From the NCBI RefSeq assembly GCF_001511835.1, contig NZ_LN997848.1, forward strand, positions 2,756,001 through 2,820,000: a stretch of 64,000 nucleotides of DNA, written 5' to 3'. The notes under the pieces were generated by a model. It was given only the letters and a program-made list of their open reading frames with translations, had not been told where the DNA came from and ran no database searches. The position numbers were made by a program, and so were the translations under genes. Every line of letters begins with the position of its first letter. Position 1 is the stretch's first letter. Of the stretch, positions 52,982 through 60,333 are shown piece by piece. Source of the DNA: Magnetospirillum sp. XM-1 (GTDB taxonomy: Bacteria > Pseudomonadota > Alphaproteobacteria > Rhodospirillales > Magnetospirillaceae).

Positions 52982-53140
52982 TTACAGCAGCCCCATGGCC
53001 TTGAAGCTGGCGTGGCCCTTGCGGCCCACCACCACGTGGTCGTGGAGCTGAATCCCCACGGCGTTCAGGGCGTCCTTGACCGCGCGGGTCATGTCGATGT
53101 CGGCCCTGGAGGGCTTGGGATCGCCGCTGGGGTGGTTGTG
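52982..53140 (-). pseudogene. radC: radC 3' remnant cut by the integrated element
   Basis: The last 52 codons of a RadC/JAB-domain gene remain, starting exactly at the metal-binding motif HNHPSGDPKPSRAD and ending HASFKAMGLL. Upstream of the first His codon (53140) the frame reads five foreign codons and then a stop (53156-53158). An intact RadC needs about 170 more residues, including the helix-hairpin-helix part, so this piece is not functional unless the other half supplies it. The sharp loss of homology at 53140 marks the left end of the inserted element. Confidence 0.88.
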
Positions 53141-53291
53141 TCGTTTGCCGGTGACCTAATATTTCAGCGTTCAGATCAAAAAAACCAATTCTTACCATAT
53201 TTACGGTATTTATTCGTCAAACACCCAAAATGTTGAGACGTGATGCCGTTGAAACCTGCCAGTCCACCCTGTATGATTCGTCATCCATTGG

Positions 53292-54905
53292 GTGGCAAAA
53301 ACACAAATGCGACACACGAAAAACGCTGAAAAATCAACGGACACAGTGCAGCACAGGGACCCGATCCCGCTCAATTTTACGCCCGTGTCAGAGGGAACTC
53401 AGCAATTATATTGGCGTGGGGATCGCTGGTACTGCCTTTTCAGGAGGCCAGGGGAGCGAGTCCCGGTTCGGCTGACCACAGGTACCGCTGATGAGGCAGA
53501 GGCTCGAAGAAAGGCCCAAGCTGAATTTATTAAGTTACAGACGAGAATCAGCAGCGGAAAACCCCGGAAGGATGTGACCTTCCGTATTGTCGCCAATAAA
53601 TTAGCTGAAGAGCTTGAGGCGGAATTGAAGGCACGTAAAAAATATGGAGAGCGTGCCCCAAACGGTGATCGTCTGCGGCACCCACAAACTCTTGGAAAGA
53701 AAATTAATCACATACGGTCGTATTTGATCCCTTTATTCGCTGACAAGGCAATTAAGGATATAAGTGATGATGACATTAGAAAGGCAAAAACTCATTTTGC
53801 AACATACTGGACTGAGGGGCCTGGAAAAAATATTAGTAAGCTAAGTTTTGTAAAAAATGGGCGTATTCAGGAAACGACGAGAAGAAAGCTCGGTGTTTCT
53901 AACAGAAACACGATTAATCAATACGCTATGACCATTAATGAAGTTTTGCGATTTTCGAAAACACATTTTGGCACAGAGCACCGTCTGACAAAAACTGTCT
54001 ACACGGATCGTCTGGATTCGCCACGATCCTCCATCACAGCGGAACAATTTAAAGCTATATGCGATTTGCAGCAGAAAAGAATTAATGCTGAGAAACGCGA
54101 ATATCACAAATGGCGATTGCGAAGGGTTATTTGTGCATTTGAATTCGTTCTATATTCCGGGTTGCGTGTTGCAGAAATTCACAGTCTTAAGTGGGGTGAT
54201 CTTGCGGTTATTCCAGTTCAGTTGGGGAAAACATTGCACATTAGCAATGTAAGATCAAAATTAAAGCCGGTGCGATCCGTAGTTTGCCGGTCTGAAATAA
54301 TGCATACATATAATGAAATGAATGAGCATAGAAAGACGGATGATCCGCTTGAGTATGTTTTTTCTAATGAATTTAATCCATTAAAGCCGTGCCATATTAA
54401 TGATGGTGTTCAGGTTCTGCTGCAAAAGGCTGGGTTATGGAGTGATGGAAGGGGAGGGTATCGCACTCTTGGCAGCATGAGGCATTCATATTGCCAATGG
54501 ATGATCCACAACATGAATCCATTTAATTTGTATAAACTTGCTGCAAACATGGGTACATCAGAGATTCAGATCAGAAAGCATTATGCATCTGATATTAATC
54601 TGCGAGAAAATTTGGAGGCCCTTGCGGGGACTATTGATGTTGGTTTGGCCGACGTTTTTAAGAACGCTAAGCGGAAAGAAAATAGAGAAGCTATAAATCC
54701 ATTCATTTCTGATGCTCGTGAAATGATTCGTATATGGGAAGAGGTGGGTGAAAACTGGCGTGCTATGGATGATGATTGGGTTGGTAACGAAATTCGGAAT
54801 TTTCATGGGGAGTATGTTTATAACGGCGTTGAGTTGAAGGCTTTTATTGCGACGATCAGGTGCATGGTTGATGTTGATGCTCCACCTCACGACATGCCTT
54901 CCTGA
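53292..54905 (+). CDS. Tyrosine recombinase/integrase of the island
   Basis: 537 aa from a GTG at 53292 (an ATG at 53307 is also possible; neither has a clear ribosome site). Residues about 30-85 look like an arm-binding domain, about 90-230 a core-binding SAM-like domain, and the C-terminal catalytic domain holds R in YSGLRVAEIHSLKWGDL, the MRHSYCQWMI motif (His-x-x-Arg region altered to RHSY), and the nucleophile Tyr in IRKHYASDI. The tail after the tyrosine (about 95 residues) is longer than usual. The gene is distinctly AT-rich. It lies about 150 bases inside the radC junction, so it probably catalysed this insertion. Confidence 0.93.
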   Translation: MAKTQMRHTKNAEKSTDTVQHRDPIPLNFTPVSEGTQQLYWRGDRWYCLFRRPGERVPVRLTTGTADEAEARRKAQAEFIKLQTRISSGKPRKDVTFRIVANKLAEELEAELKARKKYGERAPNGDRLRHPQTLGKKINHIRSYLIPLFADKAIKDISDDDIRKAKTHFATYWTEGPGKNISKLSFVKNGRIQETTRRKLGVSNRNTINQYAMTINEVLRFSKTHFGTEHRLTKTVYTDRLDSPRSSITAEQFKAICDLQQKRINAEKREYHKWRLRRVICAFEFVLYSGLRVAEIHSLKWGDLAVIPVQLGKTLHISNVRSKLKPVRSVVCRSEIMHTYNEMNEHRKTDDPLEYVFSNEFNPLKPCHINDGVQVLLQKAGLWSDGRGGYRTLGSMRHSYCQWMIHNMNPFNLYKLAANMGTSEIQIRKHYASDINLRENLEALAGTIDVGLADVFKNAKRKENREAINPFISDAREMIRIWEEVGENWRAMDDDWVGNEIRNFHGEYVYNGVELKAFIATIRCMVDVDAPPHDMPS

Positions 54906-55182
54906 CCAATGCCAAGTCACGGGGATCGCTCAACCATACGATCACGGCGACGAACCCAAGGTGGTTCAGGACCGTTTGCCAATGAATCTCAGTCAATTCC
55001 CCGCCGCCGTTATCGGTGAACAGCACCTCCCCCAGGCGATTCTCCAGGGCAGCGTCCAGGTAGGCACGGCCCTCGTCATCGACTGCCAGCATGATCGATG
55101 ATGGGTATCGGGATGACAGTTCCGCCAACCGACGTTGGATTGCGGCAACCAGGGTGATTTCTGCTTCAGACCTCATCATCAT
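54856..55182 (-). CDS. Hypothetical island protein, 108 aa
   Basis: Starts MMMRSEAEITLVAAIQRRLA from three consecutive ATG codons; the first overlaps the preceding zinc-ribbon gene by 17 nt. Predicted soluble alpha/beta protein with IMLAVDDEGRAYLDAALENR in the middle and a His-rich end. Its 3' end overlaps the integrase 3' end by 50 nt on the other strand. I do not recognise the family. The pair with the small zinc-ribbon gene looks like a two-gene operon reading toward the integrase. Confidence 0.6.
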   Translation of the reverse strand: MMMRSEAEITLVAAIQRRLAELSSRYPSSIMLAVDDEGRAYLDAALENRLGEVLFTDNGGGELTEIHWQTVLNHLGFVAVIVWLSDPRDLALVRKACREVEHQHQPCT

Positions 55183-55342
55183 GAAACTCAGCAGCTACAA
55201 AGCAATTTTCGCATATGATCTTGTTCGTTAATGATATGAAGTAAAATACTCCCCCACATTTTGGACATGGTTTGGCGTAGTGGTCAGGGTCATTTTCCTG
55301 AGTTTCCGGAAACAAAATTACGTTATTTAATTGTTTGTCCAT
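55166..55342 (-). CDS. Small zinc-ribbon protein, 58 aa
   Basis: Opens MDKQLNNVILFPETQENDPD with GAGGTG six bases before the ATG. It has two cysteine pairs, CPKC (residues 26-29) and CENC (44-47), separated by 14 residues, the form of a single zinc ribbon, and an acidic end AAEFHDDEV. It could bind nucleic acid or a protein partner. Stop and the start of the next gene overlap (MMMRSEAE gene at 55182), so translation is likely coupled. No family was identified. Confidence 0.75.
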   Translation of the reverse strand: MDKQLNNVILFPETQENDPDHYAKPCPKCGGVFYFISLTNKIICENCFVAAEFHDDEV

Positions 55343-55376
55343 AATTCACCTCGCTTTCATATCTATTTATGCTGCG

Positions 55377-55553
55377 GGTGCAGTCCTGTGTCCCAGGCAC
55401 CGGAAGTGGTGCAGGAACCAGGAGTTCTGGTGCCTGCACCATCAGTCCGTTCGTCGAAGGCTTGGGCTTCACTACGGACTCACGGTTGCTCCCCGAAGCG
55501 TCAGTGGGTACGCTGCAATGTCAGTCGGCATCGACTTGTCTGGTGGCGAAGCC
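55377..55553 (+). ncRNA. Array of consecutive hairpins upstream of the restriction-like operon (candidate structured RNA)
   Basis: Within about 180 bases: GGTG+CCTG/CAGG+CACC (55377-55401); GGTGCAGG-A-ACCAG/CTGGT-G-CCTGCACC (55408-55440, 13 bp with one mismatch); AGTCCGT/ACGGACT (55444-55480) with an inner GAAG/CTTC; AGCGT/ACGCT (55497-55514); AGTCG/CGACT (55523-55536); and GGC-GAA-GCC (55545-55553). There is no credible protein frame. It lies 49 bases before the 61-aa gene that opens the operon and is more GC-rich than the flanking small genes. It might be a regulatory leader, a stand-alone RNA, or the structured end of a lost insertion sequence. Confidence 0.5.
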
Positions 55554-55601
55554 TGAATCTGGAAAGAGGGCTGGAATTTTCTTGGTAATGGGGAGAATGC
55601 A

Positions 55602-55787
55602 ATGGCTCGCAAAATAAAGATAACACGAGAATCAGCAAGGGAATCGCTTTCAAATGAACAGCGTGTTGAGTTCGACAAACTTGTAGATGACGTAGGTGCG
55701 TGGTCGATCAATTTCTATGGGACGAAGCTCGTTTCCTATGCAATTCTCGCTGAACTCATTCGAGATGGTTGGAAAAAGTCCTGTTAA
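55602..55787 (+). CDS. Small hypothetical protein opening the restriction-like operon, 61 aa
   Basis: Starts MARKIKITRESARESLSNEQ with GGGAGA seven bases before the ATG. Basic N-terminus, then a helical segment FDKLVDDVGAWSINFYGTKL and a C-terminal LAELIRDGWKKSC. No known motif. It overlaps the likely start of the SNF2 helicase gene by up to 19 nt, so translation is probably coupled and the product may be a small subunit or regulator of the system. Confidence 0.65.
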   Translation: MARKIKITRESARESLSNEQRVEFDKLVDDVGAWSINFYGTKLVSYAILAELIRDGWKKSC

Positions 55788-58660
55788 ATGCTTTCATGGA
55801 CGCCGTTTTGAACGCAATAACACCCCAGCAAAGCACATACTTCGCCCACAAGGTTACACTTGAGGGCTTGGGCGAAGACGCCCTTGCTCAATCGCTGTCC
55901 ACCGCCAGGGTGGATATGAACCCCCATCAGGTTGATGCCGCATTGTTCGCATTGGCATCTCCATTGTCCAAGGGCGTGGTGCTTGCCGACGAAGTTGGTT
56001 TGGGCAAAACCATTGAAGCCGCACTGGTGATTGCCCAGCGATGGGCAGAAAGGAAACGGCGGATCATATTGATCGTACCGGCATCACTGCGGAAACAGTG
56101 GAGCCAAGAGCTTCTTGAAAAATTCTCGATGCCCTCGATTATCCTGGAGGCCAAGGGCTATAACGCCGAAAAGAAGGCAGGAAATACCCGGCCATTCGAT
56201 CAATCGAACAAAATCATTATCACCTCGTATGAGTTTGCCGCACGGAAATCAGATGAGATCAAGCGAAACCGTTGGGACTTGGTGGTCTACGACGAAGCTC
56301 ACCGGCTTCGAAACGTATACAAGAAGGGAGCGTCAATCCGTGCGAGGACGCTCCGTGAAGCAACCAAGCCCTACTTCAAGGTTTTACTGACAGCCACCCC
56401 GTTGCAGAACTCTCTGATGGAGCTTTATGGGCTGGTTTCCGTCATTGACGAACATTTCTTCGGTGACGAGAAATCCTTCCGCTCCGCCTATGTGGCCAAT
56501 GGCTCGAACAAGACAGGGCTTATGTTTCTGCGAAAGCGGTTGGAAAGCATCTGCAAACGGACGCTTCGCCGTCAGGTGCAACAGGCCGGTCTCATCAAAT
56601 ATACAGAGCGGTGTCCCCTCACCATTCAGTTCGAGCCTGCTGACCAGGAAGTACGGCTCTACAACGAGGTTTCTGCTTATCTGCAACGCACAGGAACCAT
56701 TGCCTTTGGCAGTCGTACAAACGCACTGGTCACCCTCGTTGTCCGCAAGATTCTAGGTTCATCGACCTTTGCAGTGGCCGAGACATTGGCGAAAATCATT
56801 ACACGCCTGAAAAGCCAGCAGCGTCCTGACACCGAATGCCTTTCCGATTACGAAATCGCGGATGAAGATGCTGAGGAGTTTGACGAGGATGGCCAGAGTG
56901 ATGACGACCATCAGGCCGACGATGATAGCGACGCTATTGATCCGAAGGTGTTGATGGCTGAAATCGCTGAGTTGGAAGGGTTTCGACAACTTGCATTGAC
57001 GATTGGGGCTAACAGCAAGGGCGACAAGCTGGTCAATGTCCTGCCCAAAGTTCTAGATGAGATCGTCCTCAAAGGTGGGCAACGGAAGGCTGTGATCTTC
57101 ACCGAATCCGTTCGCACCCAGCGGTATCTGGCCGACCTTCTCACGGCCAACGGCTATGCCGACGACATCGTTCTGATGAATGGTCAGAACAACGACCCGG
57201 CCAGCCAAGCCCTCTATCGCGACTGGATCGCCCGCCACAAAGGAACCGACGCGATATCGGGGTCGAAGTCCGCTGATATGAAGGCGGCGGTGGTGGAGGC
57301 ATTTCGCGAACGCAAATCGATTCTGATCGCCACGGAGTCGGGTGCGGAAGGTATCAACCTGCAATTCTGCTCTTTGCTCGTGAATTTTGATCTCCCATGG
57401 AACCCCCAACGGGTAGAGCAAAGAATTGGGAGGTGCCATCGGTACGGCCAGCGGATCGATGTCACGGTCGTCAACTTTTTGAACCTCAAGAACCGGGCGG
57501 AACAGCGAGTGTTCCAGCTTCTGGGTGAAAAGTTCAATCTTTTCGCTGGTGTGTTCGGTGCCAGCGACGAGGTGCTGGGTGCCATTGAACGCGGCGTTGA
57601 TATTGAGCGTCGAATTCTAGAAATCGTTCAAAAGGGTCGCACCGAAGCTCAGATTGACGCCGCCTTCGACCAACTCCAAGACGATCTGCAAGCCCAGATC
57701 AGCGAGCAGGTGCTGGATACCCGCAAGCGGCTACTGGAAAATATGGATGAGGCCGTAGTTCGGCAGTTGAAGAGCCGCGATGGTGAGATCAGGCAGCACC
57801 TTTCAGATTTTGACCGCTCATTGCTGATGGTGGCCCGAGGCGAACTCCCCGAAGCACATTTCCACGAAGATGATGGGCGGCGGTTTGATCACAGCGATCT
57901 CACATATACGACGGAATGGCCGGTCGCGGATCGCCAAGGGTGGCAGTTTTTCCGGCTGACCGAAGGCAACCTCGCCGCTGAATTGGTCTCTCGGGCAAAA
58001 GGCCGCCCCTACGGGTCACCAGTACAGCTTCGGTTCGACCTGTCCGCCTATAATGGCCGCCTGATTGATGTTGAGCCATTGCGGGGATCGTCAGGGTGGC
58101 TGCGTGTAGCAAAGCTGCGTATCACCACGCCAGCGGCAACCCGTGAACACCTTGTTCTGTCGGTCGTCGCTGATGATGGCCGCGACATTCACCCTGAAAC
58201 CATGGAACGCCTGATGGGCGTTCCCGCTCGTAACCTTGGTTCGGTGCAGATAGCCGTCCCGGAAAAGGCACTGGCGAAACGCGAGGCGGATCAACGCGGG
58301 TTGCTCATCACTCAGGCCGAGGAGCAGAACGCCAAATGGCTGGATGAGGAATCCGAGAAGCTGGACGCCTTCGCGGAAGACTTGGAACGTGGGTTCGAAG
58401 CCGAGGTGAAGGCGGTCGAATCCGAGATCAGGGAAGCCAAGAAGGCACTTCGGACATCTGTGCTGCCCTTGGCTGAGAAGTTGGCCGAGAAGCGTCGGAT
58501 CAGCGGGTTGGAAGGGCGGCGGGACAAGATGAAGGCCGAGTTTTTCGACCGTCGTGCCCAAATCCGTGCGGAAATTGAAGTGATGCTGGATCAAGTTCAG
58601 GAGAATCTGAACTTGGTGCCGTCGATGACATCTATCTTCACGATCAGATGGGAATTATAA
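55769..58660 (+). CDS. SNF2/HepA-type helicase, possibly DrmD-like
   Basis: 963 aa from a TTG at 55769 (or 954 aa from an ATG at 55796). Superfamily 2 motifs: Walker A DEVGLGKT 74-81, DEAH 175-178, TATP 208-211 and motif VI QRIGRCHRYGQ 551-561. Between the two RecA-like lobes is an acidic insert (about 364-391, nearly all Asp/Glu/Gln/Ser). The C-terminal third has coiled-coil-like helices (about 830-950). The closest style I can name is the RapA/HepA group, including DrmD of DISARM; no DrmA, B or C gene is here. It probably translocates on duplex DNA with the following methyltransferase and nuclease. Confidence 0.88.
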   Translation: MEKVLLNAFMDAVLNAITPQQSTYFAHKVTLEGLGEDALAQSLSTARVDMNPHQVDAALFALASPLSKGVVLADEVGLGKTIEAALVIAQRWAERKRRIILIVPASLRKQWSQELLEKFSMPSIILEAKGYNAEKKAGNTRPFDQSNKIIITSYEFAARKSDEIKRNRWDLVVYDEAHRLRNVYKKGASIRARTLREATKPYFKVLLTATPLQNSLMELYGLVSVIDEHFFGDEKSFRSAYVANGSNKTGLMFLRKRLESICKRTLRRQVQQAGLIKYTERCPLTIQFEPADQEVRLYNEVSAYLQRTGTIAFGSRTNALVTLVVRKILGSSTFAVAETLAKIITRLKSQQRPDTECLSDYEIADEDAEEFDEDGQSDDDHQADDDSDAIDPKVLMAEIAELEGFRQLALTIGANSKGDKLVNVLPKVLDEIVLKGGQRKAVIFTESVRTQRYLADLLTANGYADDIVLMNGQNNDPASQALYRDWIARHKGTDAISGSKSADMKAAVVEAFRERKSILIATESGAEGINLQFCSLLVNFDLPWNPQRVEQRIGRCHRYGQRIDVTVVNFLNLKNRAEQRVFQLLGEKFNLFAGVFGASDEVLGAIERGVDIERRILEIVQKGRTEAQIDAAFDQLQDDLQAQISEQVLDTRKRLLENMDEAVVRQLKSRDGEIRQHLSDFDRSLLMVARGELPEAHFHEDDGRRFDHSDLTYTTEWPVADRQGWQFFRLTEGNLAAELVSRAKGRPYGSPVQLRFDLSAYNGRLIDVEPLRGSSGWLRVAKLRITTPAATREHLVLSVVADDGRDIHPETMERLMGVPARNLGSVQIAVPEKALAKREADQRGLLITQAEEQNAKWLDEESEKLDAFAEDLERGFEAEVKAVESEIREAKKALRTSVLPLAEKLAEKRRISGLEGRRDKMKAEFFDRRAQIRAEIEVMLDQVQENLNLVPSMTSIFTIRWEL

Positions 58661-58688
58661 TTAGCAGCTTCTGTAAAAAGGACTTGAG

Positions 58689-60329
58689 ATGAGCAGGCAG
58701 CGGCTTGAGCTATTGTGGATTGGAAAAGAACTTCGACCACGCCCTGAGCCTCGTATACTAATTGAGGATGCGGACGTATCGTATTGCTCAAGCACAAAAT
58801 CATCCGCGAATGATGTTTTTGAAAATAAACTAATTCATGGTGACAATCTACTCGCCTTAAAGGCCCTGGAGGGTGACTTATGCGGCAAAGTGAAATGCGT
58901 ATTTATAGACCCACCTTATAATACTGGATCCGCATTTGAGCATTATGACGATGGAGTTGAACACTCGCTGTGGCTTTCGTTGATGAGAGATCGGCTTGAG
59001 ATACTGCGAAACCTTCTTTCTCCTGACGGAACAATATGGATTGCGATTGATGACAATGAAGCTCACTACCTAAAGGTATTGGGTGATGAAATATTCGGCA
59101 GAAACAACTTTATTGCCTCGGTCATTTGGAGAAAAAATTATTCACCAAAATCGACCGCTCGTCACTTTTCTGGTGACCATGATTATATATTGATCTTTGC
59201 TAAGAACGCAGAGATTTGGAAGCCAAATCCAATGCCGCGATCTGAAAAACAGGATGCCGCATATAAGAATCCTGACAATGACCCAAGAGGGCGGTGGAAA
59301 CCTGGAGACTTATCGGCAAGAAATTATTACAGCAAGGGGACTTACAAAATAACTACGCCAGGAGGGCGGTTAATACCCGGGCCGCCAAATAAAAATTATT
59401 GGAGAGTGGAAGAAGAAAAATTTTGGGAACTTGATCGAGATAAACGCATCTGGTGGGGAAAAGATGGCAACTCAATACCTCAGATAAAACGATTTTTGTC
59501 TGAGGTTAAAGATGGCGTTGTTCCTCAGACGTTCTGGTCTCACGAAGAAGTTGGTCATACACAAGAAGCAAAGCAGGAATCCATCATGCTTTTTGGAGGC
59601 GACGCCTTTGACACGCCAAAACCAGAAAGGCTAATTTCGCGGGTATTGTCAATTGCGACGAACAAGGGTGATATTGTTCTTGATTCCTTCGCAGGATCAG
59701 GCACTACCGGGGCCGTGGCTCATAAAATGGGGCGGCAATGGTTCATGGTAGAGCTTGGCGAACATTGCCGAAGTCTCATTGTCCCACGCATGAAAAAGAT
59801 TATCGATGGCAATGACCGGGGTGGCATAACAGAAGCGGTTGGCTGGAGCGGTGGCGGCGGATTTCGCTACTATCGACTCGCCCCCTCGCTGCTTGAAAAA
59901 GATCGTTGGGACAATTGGGTCATCAGCCGGGACTATAACTCCGCCATGTTGGCCGAGGCCGTCTGCAAACTCATGGGGTTTACCTACGATCCAAGTGAAA
60001 AGCTTTATTGGATGCATGGCCGGTCATCCGAACGTTCCTTCATCTACGTCACCACCCAAAGCCTGACCCACGATCAGCTTCGAGCGATTTCCGAGGAAGT
60101 GGGCGAAGAACGCAGCCTGTTGGTCTGCTGCAAGGCGTTCAATGCCAAGCCGGAAGCCTTCGCTAATCTGACGGTAAATAAGATTCCCCAGACGGTTCTA
60201 CGAAAGTGCGAATGGGGGAAGGATGATTACAGTCTGAATGTCGCCAATCTCCCTATAGCGGCACCGCCAACCGAGGAATCGCCAGCACGACCGGCTCAGG
60301 GCACCCTCTTTAGCGGCGGGGAGGAGTGA
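58689..60329 (+). CDS. Adenine-specific DNA methyltransferase, type III Mod-like (beta class)
   Basis: 546 aa with AAAAGGA before the ATG. Catalytic motif IV DPPY is at 74-77 and the SAM motif FAGSGTT at 334-340; this order defines the beta class used by type III Mod. The segment between them (about 150-320) should hold the target-recognition domain. Residues 1 to about 370 are coded by AT-rich DNA, the remainder by GC-rich DNA, suggesting replacement of the catalytic/recognition part by recombination. It follows the helicase by 28 nt and precedes the Res-like gene by 4 nt. Confidence 0.92.
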   Translation: MSRQRLELLWIGKELRPRPEPRILIEDADVSYCSSTKSSANDVFENKLIHGDNLLALKALEGDLCGKVKCVFIDPPYNTGSAFEHYDDGVEHSLWLSLMRDRLEILRNLLSPDGTIWIAIDDNEAHYLKVLGDEIFGRNNFIASVIWRKNYSPKSTARHFSGDHDYILIFAKNAEIWKPNPMPRSEKQDAAYKNPDNDPRGRWKPGDLSARNYYSKGTYKITTPGGRLIPGPPNKNYWRVEEEKFWELDRDKRIWWGKDGNSIPQIKRFLSEVKDGVVPQTFWSHEEVGHTQEAKQESIMLFGGDAFDTPKPERLISRVLSIATNKGDIVLDSFAGSGTTGAVAHKMGRQWFMVELGEHCRSLIVPRMKKIIDGNDRGGITEAVGWSGGGGFRYYRLAPSLLEKDRWDNWVISRDYNSAMLAEAVCKLMGFTYDPSEKLYWMHGRSSERSFIYVTTQSLTHDQLRAISEEVGEERSLLVCCKAFNAKPEAFANLTVNKIPQTVLRKCEWGKDDYSLNVANLPIAAPPTEESPARPAQGTLFSGGEE

Positions 60330-60333
60330 GGCC

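Noticed and set aside
53841..54107. Minus-strand frames inside the integrase gene
   Set aside because: Chance frames in AT-rich DNA with no ribosome site; the integrase frame on the plus strand has the catalytic motifs.
55377..55553. Retron msr-msd or CRISPR array
   Set aside because: No reverse transcriptase gene is near, and the hairpins are not repeats of one unit; no direct repeats with spacers occur anywhere in the window.
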